This document shows positions 44,638 through 53,728 of a stretch of 64,000 nucleotides of DNA, piece by piece (position 1 is the first letter of the stretch; each line of letters begins with the position of its first letter). This DNA comes from Nemophila menziesii (Eukaryota; Streptophyta; Magnoliopsida; Boraginales; Hydrophyllaceae). A model generated the notes under the pieces. The model was not told where the DNA came from. It saw only the letters and a list, made by a program, of their open reading frames with translations, and did not search any database. The stretch is from the NCBI GenBank assembly GCA_029959085.1, contig JARWIR010000010.1, positions 7,709,001 to 7,773,000 on the forward strand, in the 5' to 3' direction. Both the position numbers and the translations under genes were made by a program.

Positions 44638-44871
44638 CCTGCTATAGCTCTTCTTAAGGATCTTTCCTCACGAACACGTTTATTATAAGATCTAAATCTC
44701 CTCTCAGGCTCCGGTAACGGAGGCCAAGAATTAAACACTGTGAAACCTGAAAAAGACTAAAGCAAACCACAAGCGTAAATCCGGAAAAACAAAAACTAAA
44801 TACTGAAAAATAAAAATTAATTAAAAACTACTACTCGAAATAGATAACCCACACGCTAACGAGACACAAGT

Positions 44872-44888
44872 CCCCGGCAACAGCGCCA
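44872..44888 (-). promoter_or_regulatory. tRNA-Asp primer-binding site of element B
   Basis: CCCCGGCAACAGCGCCA, 6 bp from the 5' LTR of element B. One mismatch to the tRNA-Asp end, at a different position from that in A. Confidence 0.88.
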
Positions 44889-44894
44889 AAAACT

Positions 44895-45611
44895 TGGTGT
44901 CACCTAGGGTGTGATAAAATAAGATAAACAATAAGGCAGAAAACAACGCACTCTCACCCTAGACAGGCACAGTACTGCAAGTATTATAGGAAGAATGCAA
45001 GTTTTAATGATAAGTTGAGTTCGTTCACAGGGACTTAGTGTGTTATTCGAATGGGTAGAAATAAAGAGTAAGAAGTAATTAATTAAAAGACAGGGAAATA
45101 AAGAGAGAATAATTCGAAATAACTAATTAAATTAAGGAAAATAACGACAGTAAATTAAATACGAAGAAATATGAGATGAGAAGTATAGCTTAGGTTTTGC
45201 TAGTATGCACTAATCCTTCTAATTATTTCTATCAAATCTAGTTAATAAGGGAGATAATTAGCTCTTAGATACTTAGTCAGGATTCTAAATTCCCATACCT
45301 TAGACCTTGAGAGCGACTAAGGGGGCTAGGGACACACCACGAGGCTGGTTCAAATAGGGTTTACAAGCGCTACCAAGGCCCTAAGCAATCAATTTCCATA
45401 CATGGTGATAGTTAATCTCCATAATTATCTTTAAAGCTTCACACTAAATAAATAATTAAACCCAATATGCTCTAAAAATATTATTTTACTAAATCAAGAC
45501 TCAAAATAGGAAAGTGTACTATTTCTCAAGAAAAACGATTAGAAAGACTTCTAAATCACTAAAAATGATGTCTCATCTTAACATAAATCTATCACAAAGG
45601 AGGAGACATCA
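44895..45611 (-). repeat. 5' LTR of element B with large internal deletion
   Basis: Only 717 bp, against 1541 bp for its partner. Both ends are intact (TGGTGTCACC and GGAGACATCA). The partner's segment from about 29469 to 30292 is missing at a GTGATAG|TTAATCTCC junction near 45414. This removes the TATA box and the mini-exon, so element B has no working promoter. The deletion must post-date insertion, since both LTRs are normally copied from one template. Confidence 0.9.
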
Positions 45612-46870
45612 CCTCTACACTCTTACTCTTCTTGGACGGAATCTCTTTGAAGACTTTTGGTGTTGTAGGATCTTTATCAATTACTTCGAGTACAAGAACA
45701 ATGATCTTTTTCTAGGCTTGACGTTTCAAATTCAGTATCACCACTAGGATATGTAATGATAAGGTGGTGATAGTAGCGGATGTGTAGGCAGTATCTCCAC
45801 CTTGTTCTAATATTTTCCAACCTCTTTAACCCTATCTCTGATTGTTACTTTGTCTAAATTAAACTTTGTGGGTTCTTCTAGTGTTGGAATTACTTCACTT
45901 CTTGCATCCTCACTAACCCAATCATCAATTGTTACCTCGTTCATGTGAAATTCGATTGGTGATGATGGTTGTGTAGGTGGCAGTTTCACCTTACATTCTC
46001 CTTCTTGCACCTTTTGCCGTTTGTCTCTTCTTCCTCCGTCTCTTTTTGTACTTCAATAACCACATGCTTGAATTCTTGATAAACCTATTTCGCATTTTGA
46101 TCTTTTACAATCACTTCTTCTTAGCTAAGCTTGATTGGTTCTTTTATGGTTGAAACTTTGAACCCAACATTGCTATCGCCGAGTTTGTATGTAATTCTTG
46201 TTGTAACTTTTGATTGATTGTAGTGACTTGCATTAATCTTTGCTCCACCGCTTGAATTTGTTGGTGCATGAGTTGCACTGTTGATATTGCGGAATTGACC
46301 CTTGCGTCACTTTCTTTCCTTTTATCGGTTGAATCTCTGATAAATTTTGCAAGAGCATCTTTTGAATTAATTAATTCAGTGGAGTGCTCTACATCTTTTT
46401 CATATAATTATTTCAAGCTGGTTAATGTTGATTCCATGATATTTTCTAGGGTTTGTGAGAGCTCATTGTTGGAATATTCTTGCGGATTATCCATGAGTTG
46501 TGGTGGAGCTCGAGCATCTTCACAAATCTTGCAACCCTGGGTGAATTGTGCCTTTAATGCTTCTAAGTTTTTATCACATATCAACTCCCTTTGAGTATTA
46601 TTATTGGTCCAGTGGCGTAGGTTGATTGTGGTTGCGGTAATTGACTTTGATATGTGGGGTTCCCAAATGTTGATCTCGGGAACACACACTTTTCCTAATG
46701 GTGCCCTGGCAACCCACAGTGTGAACATCGATCCATAGATGTAAAAAAAATCTCCGTACCTAAGGAACCTGAAATAGATTAAAAAGAAAACACGTAAAAC
46801 TAAAAATAAATAAAAACTTCTACTCTAAATAAACACAAATACAACTAACTTAAAGATAAAATTACCTAGG
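45612..46870 (-). pseudogene. Gag remnant and leader of element E (no capsid domain)
   Basis: Decayed acidic linker (45612-46400), a coiled region (46408-46600), a zinc knuckle near 46685-46725 reading CSHC-X4-H-X4-C with a stop at the aromatic position, then directly the gag leader with an acceptor-like TATTTCAG|G (about 46764). The capsid domain that should lie between knuckle and leader is absent. The knuckle spacer differs from A, B and F, so E belongs to a more distant subfamily. Ends near 46870 without PBS or 5' LTR. Confidence 0.65.
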
Positions 46871-48481
46871 TGAGTATTTACATACTTCCCTTTGTTTTTA
46901 TCTTTATTGTATCGGGACGATACAACTTTGAGTTGGGGGTCTTGATTTCTCCTCATTTGTGATAGATTTATGTTAATATGAGACATCATTTTTAGTGATT
47001 TCGAAGTCTTTCTAATCGTTTTTCGTGAGAAATAGTGCACTTTCCTATTTTGAGGTTTAATTTAGTAAAATAATATTTTTAGAGCATATTGGGTTTAATT
47101 ATTTATTTAGTGTAAAGCTGTAAATATAATTATGGAGATTAATTACAGTCCAAGTCAAAGACAACAAGATATGGAAAGAGATAAGCGTGGTAATTGGAGA
47201 TAAGGAAACAAAAGCTAAAAACATGGAAAAGGAAAAACTGCCTTAATCCTGAATTTCTGCACCTACGACCACAAATCAGCTTATATCTCGAATTCGGTGT
47301 GGAATTTGGAGAAACGGTCAAGAGAAAAGTTGAAGATCTTTCTGAGACGATGAATTTCGACTACTCATACAAGTCAAACGGATGAGTATTGAAGCTGCAA
47401 GGACCAAAACAAAAACGGGCCTGATTTCATGTTTTAGGGTTACGAATTTGAGTTGGACTTGGAGTCCACTACTTACCTTCTCCTTCCAAAAAACGAATTA
47501 GGTCTTCTAAACACCTATAAATACACCCTTATATCATTTGTAAATCATACTTGCCTCATAGTAATTAGTTCTTAAGGATTTATTCTTCAAGTTATTGTAG
47601 AGAGCAAGATGATGTCTTTTATTATTTCCTTTAGTTTATTTCCTTCAGGTATGAACTAAACTTCCCATAGCTTGGGTTTTGCATCATGTATAATCTATGA
47701 ATTCTAATTTCTTTATATCTAAGTTTCTTTGGGAATTTCATGTTTTAATCTGATATTAGCTGCTTACCTTTATATTTATTTATGTGTTTTGATTTAATGA
47801 CTGTTTTCCTTGCGGTGCGCAACGTTTAGGATTACCTTAATAGTAGTTAGATGATCACCTTAGCTGGGTGTCTAACTATTCAAACACCACATAACGTCTA
47901 GTGTCGATATTGGTCCTAACAACACTAATTCTATCTAGATAGTCATTAGGGTATAATTTAATCACTATCACCATGTATGGAAATTGATTGCTTAGGGCCC
48001 TAGTGGCGTAGGATAACCCTATTTGAACCAGTCTCGTGGTGTGTCCGTAGCCTCCTTAGTCGCTCTCAAGGTCTAAGGTATGGGAATTTAGAATCCTGGC
48101 TAAATATCTAAGAGCTAATTATCTCCCTTATTAACTAGATTTAATAGAAAGAATTAGAAGAATTAGTGTATACTAGCAAAACCTAAGCTATACTTCTCAT
48201 CTCATATTTCTTCGTATTTAATTTACTGTCTTTATTTTCCTTAGTTTAATTAGTTATTTCGAATTTATTCTCTATTTATTTTCAGTCTTTTAATTAATTA
48301 CTTCTTACTCGTTATTGCTACCCATTCGATTAACACACTAAGTCCCTAAGAACGAACTCAACTTATCATTAAAACTTGCATTCGTCCTGTAATACTTGCA
48401 GTACTGTGCCTGTCTAGGGTGAGAGTGCGTTGTTTTCTGACTTATTATTTATCTTATTTTATCACACCCTAGGCGACACCA
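46871..48481 (+). mobile_element. 3' end of a further + strand element: PPT and 3' LTR
   Basis: A 70-bp internal piece holds the hairpin TTGTATCG-GGA-CGATACAA (46907-46925) and the GAGTTGGGGGTCT tract. The LTR follows at 46943-48481 (1539 bp, TGATTTCTCC to GGCGACACCA). Everything upstream is replaced by the opposite-strand element E, so the junction at about 46870 is a rearrangement. Mini-exon intact: ATG 47609, donor 47648/47649. May be the missing 3' end of element D (same strand), not proven. Confidence 0.82.
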
Positions 48482-49082
48482 CTCCCATATACAAAAGTTG
48501 TTATAGCACTTATGTTCATAATCAATTTTGCAATGTGTAATTTTTTGCAGCTGTTTATAATTTAAATACTAGTGTCTTCTTTGGTCAATAAAGTTGGACC
48601 CCCTTTAGTAGCTTCAGGATCTACGGTGTATAGTAATTAACTTAAGTTCACTAGCTAATTGTTTAATAACATTACAATATTTTTTAGTTTCTACAAGAAG
48701 ATTACCTGTAGATTATGATTAGCGCAGATGTCCTTTAGTGTTTGGACTGTCAACGTGTTGCCGATACCATCACAATTCCAAATAAATTGTATCATTCTGC
48801 ATTTCGGGGTTGCTTTGGGGAAATCCCGCAATCCCGTTCTTCTGCTATCTTCTCAAATCTTCGATTTAAATCCTCCATGTATTCTTCGCTAAGCTTATTA
48901 TCAAACAACTTCTTTTCTACTGGGTGGCATTCCTCATACCTTAATTTTCCTAAACGGATGATTTAGTTGACCTTGTTCCACTTTATGTATGTAAGTTTTA
49001 CTCATTCCTCATGTCTTATGGTTCTTTTATTATTTCTCCCTCCCTTATTAAGCTTCTTGACAATTTATGTCATCAGATTATT
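48482..49082 (-). pseudogene. LINE H: end of ORF1 region and start of endonuclease
   Basis: On the reverse strand an ATG at 48795 opens the plant LINE endonuclease start (IWNCDGIGNTLTVQTL, then VIFL and an in-frame stop where relatives read ETK). Upstream (about 48800-48960) is an acidic helical stretch (EECHPVEKKLFD, NRRFEKIAEER) expected at the end of ORF1. Cut by the LTR end at 48481. Continues across element G at 58406 (TSD TTATT). Confidence 0.65.
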
Positions 49083-50851
49083 TGGTGGGTCCTAGGGTGT
49101 TATAAAATAAAGTGCAAAAATAAAGGAACCACTTAACCGCAAGTGTACGGTTGTCCCGAGTAATATATGATAAACAAGTTCGTTCTCAGGGACGGATTAG
49201 GTTCAACCCAAATATCAATCAAGTAGTAGGAATAATTGCTAAACAGAAAAATAAAAGATAGAATTTTTGTTTGGTTTTTGGAAATTAAAAGATGCAAAAT
49301 AAAGTAAAGACTAAAATTAAATTAACAGAAAGGAAATAAAGCAAATAAATGACTAACTTCAGATAGGAGAGATACTTGATCCTCGCAAAGGAATCCACTT
49401 AATCAATATAATCTATGCTATGTTTAAGGGTAGAATTGGAATTATAATATTAGTCGGGACTCTAATATCTCCCAGCCCCCTGTCGGGTGGACCTAAAAGC
49501 TATCCTAAAGTATCATAAACACCTGTATGGTCGAATATGGCTTTTCGGATGATAAGATTTTACCTCTTTGGCTATGTAACTAGTTAAGCCTGTCGGTCAA
49601 TAACGGATATTACACGGGTATTACCTAGATCTGTATTCAAACCCCTCTGTCGGATGATCACTTCGCCACTAAAGTGAATAGCCCAAATACTAACAGCTAA
49701 TTCTAGTTGTTCCTAAAAGAATTAGTAATGAAAACAAAGTAATATCCAATATATAAAACTCAATCCTATTTAAATCTAAATAATCTCAAATTCAAGACAT
49801 AGATTAATTAATTAAGGTTCATCCCTTTAATGCGATTCTCAAGTATAAAGAAATTTAGCTCATGATGAAATTAAAAACTAACATAAAAGAAAAGGAATTC
49901 ATGTTCAAATACAAAAGATAAATGAAAAACCTAAACGGTTGAATGACTATTGTTGGAAGAACAGGATTCCTCCAGCTTCTAGCTTCTTCTCTCCTTCGTG
50001 CTCTGACTTGAAAACCTTAAGCCTCTTGTTTTATTCTCTGAAGTGTGTGAAAGTAGGAGGTTAAGGGGTGTATTTATAGGTGTTGGATGACCCTAGGTCG
50101 AATTTGCTTGGAGTGGAAGACAAGTCAAGGACTCTCAAATTCGTAGCTCTAAAAGATAAGATTCTGCTGATTTGATTTGGTCATATCTTTTTCAATACTT
50201 ATCCGTTTGAGAAGTTCCAATATATGAAACTGCTTGTCTTGGAAAGAGCTTTCTATTGGTGCAGACCACTCGTCCAGAATCTTAGCCAATCTTTTATTAT
50301 GATTTAATCTCTAAAACTTGGCTGGATTTTCAGATTTCAAAAGGCAGCTTTATCTTTTCCTCCTTTGAATAAATCTTTCCTAAATCTTCTTATTTCCATA
50401 TAAATCTTCTTTCCTTTCATCTTTATCTTGACTTGGTCTCTAAGTAATTACCATTTATCTCTTAAAGCTTCACATTAAATAAATAATTAAACCGCATATG
50501 CTTAAAAAGAATAAATCAAGAAATCAAGAAATCAAGAAATCGGATAGGAAAGTGTACTCTAAAAATAGAAACTCGACTCAAAATCATTTCCTAACACTCT
50601 AAAATACACTAAGACTTTATTCTCACTTTTTCTCTTTGGATTGGTCTTTCATGAAATTCAAGAACCAATTAACTTTGCATTAAAAATAGTCAAATTTAGG
50701 CACAAAAGCTCAGATTCTGCAAATAGTTAATTTCCAAGGGGAGAAAGTGCAATATGATCAAATAAGCCTAAAAATCAATAAAATAAGTCATTTATTCACC
50801 TAAAAGGATGTCTCCAAGGGGCTAATAATTAGAACAAATCGATAGACATCA
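49083..50851 (-). repeat. 3' LTR of element G
   Basis: 1769 bp, TGGTGGGTCC to GATAGACATCA. Same class as the solo LTR at 20641-22411 and the 3' LTR of element C. TATA box near 50078 (reverse strand). Confidence 0.93.
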
Positions 50852-50887
50852 AGACCCCAAACTCAAAACTTTGTCGTCCCGACAAAG
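50852..50887 (-). promoter_or_regulatory. PPT and PPT-adjacent hairpin of element G
   Basis: AGACCCCAAACTCAAAA is the PPT complement; then CTTTGTCG-TCC-CGACAAAG (50869-50887), a perfect stem with the same sequence class as element C. Confidence 0.8.
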
Positions 50888-52447
50888 TAAAATAAAAACA
50901 AAGGATCTTTTAGGTGAACGCAGAAGGTAGAATCTAGTAAATAATCCCAAAGCAAAGCTTAAAACAAATTTCATATAGTCTAACCTAGGAATTAATATAC
51001 ACCTACACTTATCATGCAAAATCAAATACAAAACAATATCAATCCAAAATTAATTTCACAATACTAGAAGGTTACGCTTAATACTTATCTCAAGATGGTG
51101 GCTATAGGGTGTTCCTTGATCTTTACTTGTTTTGAACGCTCCACTTAGCATATTCCCTATTAACTCACTGTGCATCTAGGAATCACGAGGACTTTACGGT
51201 TTTAGCATAGGCTGAAGGACGGTATGGTATGTATATTTGGTAAATTTGAAGTGAGCTTTTGGCTCTCTCCTCACTTACCATCAACAAACTGTCCAAGAGC
51301 TTGAGTTTACACTCGAACAACATTCTTACTCATCCCAGTTGACGCACTTAATTAGCGTCCCCAAATTAACCCAATAAGCACTAAGGATGATTCACTTAAA
51401 AAAAATCACTTTGCCGGTCCGAATATATTTTCTTTTCAAATCATTCATTTTTTTTTCTTTTTATTTTGTATAGCTATGACTCTCTTTATGATGTTGAGAT
51501 ATCATGCTATTTTTCATAGTTATGCCTATTCATAACTTGAGCTTGAAGCTTCTTTTCCATTCACTATTACCCTGGCAAAGGGTTACAATATAATAAACCT
51601 GTGAATCATCATCATGTATAGCACAAAGCCTCATTGATAAGCTCAAAAATCCCAACCCAATGTAAATTCCCATATAGTGGACCCACCACCCCAAACTCAA
51701 GCTCAAGACAGGAAGTCTCAGGATCGTGATTCAAGTGCGGGTCATATGGTCATGCCTAACAATCTAAAGGGATATTGGCTTATAATGTGGCGACAAAAGA
51801 AAGGCTTAAAGGCTAAAAATTTGTCTAAGAAGGATAAAACTAATTCAGGGATAGACAGCCAAAAAGGATTCAAAGGGCTAACAAAGAACTGCCTCTATCA
51901 TCTTCCTATCTACACAACTTGTCTCTAGTTCCTACCTAAGTGGGTTCTCTACTCATTTAGATCTCACGTTCTACAAACCACCTATTATCCTTAAGCACAA
52001 GTTTACTTCTTTTGCATTGTTCATTAATTCTTCCTATCAATTATCTCATATTTGCATGCAATCAAAGTGTGTTTTATACTAACTCCTAAAGTCAACTATT
52101 TTCTATCATTAATTCATGAAAATCATGCTTGATGGGGGCATTTAAAATTCTCTACAGTCAACGCAACCCTAAGATTAATTTTATTGAAAGCATGTAAAAC
52201 ACAAAAAATTGGGATGAGGCAACGAACCCCACCCCAAACTCAAAAGTGAGTCGTGTCCCCACGACTCGAAAAAGACTCAATAAAGCAATAAAATTAAACT
52301 AAACTACCTAATTAGTGCCTACCATCAATTAAGAAGAAGAATTAGTCGGGATACCTGGCCATGAAGATCTATCGTGTCCTCCTCCGAAGGGGGAGAATAA
52401 TTATCAATATCCATGTACAAAGTTACCTCTTCCAATGTTGACTTAAT
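50888..52447 (-). other. 3' noncoding module of element G
   Basis: No gene. Contains inverted-repeat arms near 51410 (CTTTGCCGG) and 51572 (CTGGCAAAG), the complement of the GAGTTTGGGGTGGTGGG tract near 51680, a PPT-like tract complement (ACCCCACCCCAAACTC) near 52225 and the perfect GNRA-type hairpin at 52248-52267. Confidence 0.65.
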
Positions 52448-52783
52448 CTATGTAATTCCCTTCCAAAGTGCTCCGATGTCTAGCCGTAAAAGTTCGAATT
52501 CTTGTTGCAAATTGCGAGCCCATGGAGGAATGCCAGAATTAGTTTGAGAAGAAGAAGAACCTTGAACTTGAAATTGTATCTTGTCTGTAGGCTTTGATGA
52601 TACCCTCATCCTTGCTGTTAATTTCCCTTGTTGTGGTGGTGCAGGTGCCTTTTCTTCATGTGTTTCTTCAATAGGCTCATCAAGATTGATGGCCTTTTCG
52701 ATTGTTGAACCAGGCACATTCTTGTTCTTCCCTAGGATACAACACCTCCTCTTATAATCCAAAGCATCTGTTCTGTTTGTCAT
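52448..52783 (-). CDS. Short ORF2 of element G, 111 residues
   Basis: Open from ATG at 52783 to TGA/TAA-side end at 52448. Begins MTNRT like the long ORF2 of element A. It then has a basic DYKRR segment, an acidic/proline-rich middle and a C-terminal amphipathic stretch (PPWARNLQQEFELLRLDI). The whole central domain of the long form is missing, so only the termini are shared. Element D (6331-6520) has the same short type, so the shortening is inherited and not a private deletion. It may be a retained short protein or a relic. Function unknown. Confidence 0.6.
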   Translation of the reverse strand: MTNRTDALDYKRRCCILGKNKNVPGSTIEKAINLDEPIEETHEEKAPAPPQQGKLTARMRVSSKPTDKIQFQVQGSSSSQTNSGIPPWARNLQQEFELLRLDIGALWKGIT

Positions 52784-53147
52784 GGTTGATTTGACCCCAA
52801 ACTCAAGTTTAGACCAAGGAGAGAATAAAGTTAAGAAAACTTGGTATAGCTTGCGTTTCTTGCTTGGATTGTATGAAGGAAGTTGTTTTCTTGATGAATC
52901 TTGGAAGAACTCTTGAAAGCTTGATGATCTTGATTGTGTTTAATGGTGTTTTGTGATGAATTTGATGAAGAGGTTATGTTTATGGAGGATGGAGGAGAGA
53001 TTTGATGATGTTAATGTGTTTGTTGTGAAGGTTTAATCAAGCTTCAAGGTGTTTTTATAGGGTTGGGAGCTGGAAATTTCGTTTGGAAGAGGCTAGGGTT
53101 TATCTCTTTAAGGTTAGAAGTTGATTGGGCTTTGAACTCTTCACAAA
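52784..53147 (-). other. Leader of ORF2 in element G
   Basis: No gene. T/G-rich on this strand with ATGATG/GATGAA words; corresponds to 39876-40317 of element A. A tract complement (CCCCAAACTCAAG) lies at about 52795, just before the ORF2 ATG, as in A. Confidence 0.55.
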
Positions 53148-53520
53148 TCGCCTGGCGCGGTGCATACCTGCGGTGCATGGGGTATACCGCGGGGGTACAC
53201 CGCAGCGCTGTGGTGTATATTTTTTCGCTTCTGCCTTGTACCCGTGCTAGCACCCCGTGGCACGCGTTTTTGCCATGCGGTGCAGGGGTGCGGTGCATGG
53301 GGTAGTCCGCACGTGCTCCGTGAAAAAACCCGCGGTGCATACCCCGTGGCACGCGTTTTGGGCGTGCGGTATAGGGTGCGGTGCACCGCGCCAATCAGCA
53401 TCTCTTTTTCTCGCCTCTGGATAAGACCCGTGGTGCGCGACCCTTGGTACGGGTTTTTGGGGCGCGGTACATCCCTGCGGTATAGAGGGTACACCGCGGG
53501 GGTAGTCCGCGCCAGACTTG
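53148..53520. repeat. GC-rich palindromic domain of element G
   Basis: On the element strand, CGCGGACTACCCC, GCGGTGTACC and CCGCAGGGATG alternate with AAAACCCGTACCAAGGGT-type modules. The word order is the same as in element A even though the LTRs belong to different classes. The long open frames in several phases here are by-products of base composition. Confidence 0.82.
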
Positions 53521-53728
53521 AATTTCTCCCAGAATTTTTCCTAGCACCCCAAACTCGATTCCTGCATTATTAACACAATACCCTTTTTATTTCTTTAAAA
53601 GTAGACACTAAAACTTGACACTAACTTAGAATTATACACTAGGAATTGAAAAACTTAAAGCAATAAACTAATATACAATGAAATGGATTTTGTTTAACGT
53701 CGTTAAGCTCGACGGGTTACCTCTCGAA

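Larger units (their letters stand above)
34757..44642 (+). mobile_element. Element A: intact-looking young non-autonomous Athila-like element, TSD CCTGC
   Basis: The element is 34762-44637 (9876 bp), with CCTGC on both sides (34757-34761 and 44638-44642), inserted in the N-terminal gag arm of element B. Both LTRs are 1529 bp and I saw no difference between them in the stretches compared. Order: 5' LTR, tRNA-Asp PBS, open gag-protease-integrase-tail frame, GGGAGACAACCC motif, GC-rich domain, open ORF2, noncoding module, PPT, 3' LTR. It lacks reverse transcriptase, RNase H and integrase core, so it must be mobilised by a related autonomous element. Its open frames and matched LTRs indicate recent movement. 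Confidence 0.95.
32016..44740 (-). pseudogene. Gag-protease-integrase-tail frame of element B, split by element A
   Basis: Coding parts are 44643-44740 (N-terminal arm) and 32016-34756. Apart from element A, I see one frame with two stops: TAG at about 34561-34563, where A has Tyr in the IGYRPPE motif, and TGA at 32748-32750. Domains: capsid-like gag (about 34050-34480), CCHC knuckle CQQC-X4-H-X4-C (about 33795-33836), glutamine/asparagine-rich then acidic linker, protease with DVGSG (about 32665) and ILGRPFM (about 32450), and an integrase C-terminal-like tail ending CWGGYIRKS. A 12-nt in-frame loss removes four residues in the capsid near 34200. Capsid would form virus-like particles and protease would process Gag; the tail may have a chromatin- or DNA-binding role (inference). 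Confidence 0.88.
28947..45616 (-). mobile_element. Element B: LTR element with TSD CCTCT, host of element A
   Basis: The element is 28952-45611, flanked by CCTCT (28947-28951 and 45612-45616). Without the nested element A it is about 6.8 kb. It has a full 3' LTR, PPT, part of the noncoding module, GC-rich domain, gag-protease-integrase-tail frame, PBS and an internally deleted 5' LTR. ORF2 and the GNRA-type hairpin are absent: the module at about 31555 joins directly to the GC-rich domain. Confidence 0.92.
9110..46870 (-). mobile_element. Element E: old LTR element, host of most nested insertions
   Basis: E is collinear only when the insertions are removed: 9110-10926, 12473-13509, 25495-26225, 27099-28951 and 45612-46870 (reading right to left). 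Each gap is bounded by a TSD: CCTGT, CTATC, a 15-17-bp LINE TSD and CCTCT. The order is 3' LTR, PPT, noncoding module, long ORF2 remnant, GC-rich domain, integrase-tail/protease remnant, gag remnant with zinc knuckle, leader. It has no recognisable capsid domain and no 5' LTR. The right end is fused at about 46870 to a + strand element end, so part was lost by deletion. Confidence 0.75.

Noticed and set aside
53044..53573. Four overlapping open frames of 80-137 codons
   Set aside because: All phases and both strands are open because of base composition in the GC-rich domain of element G; none is conserved.
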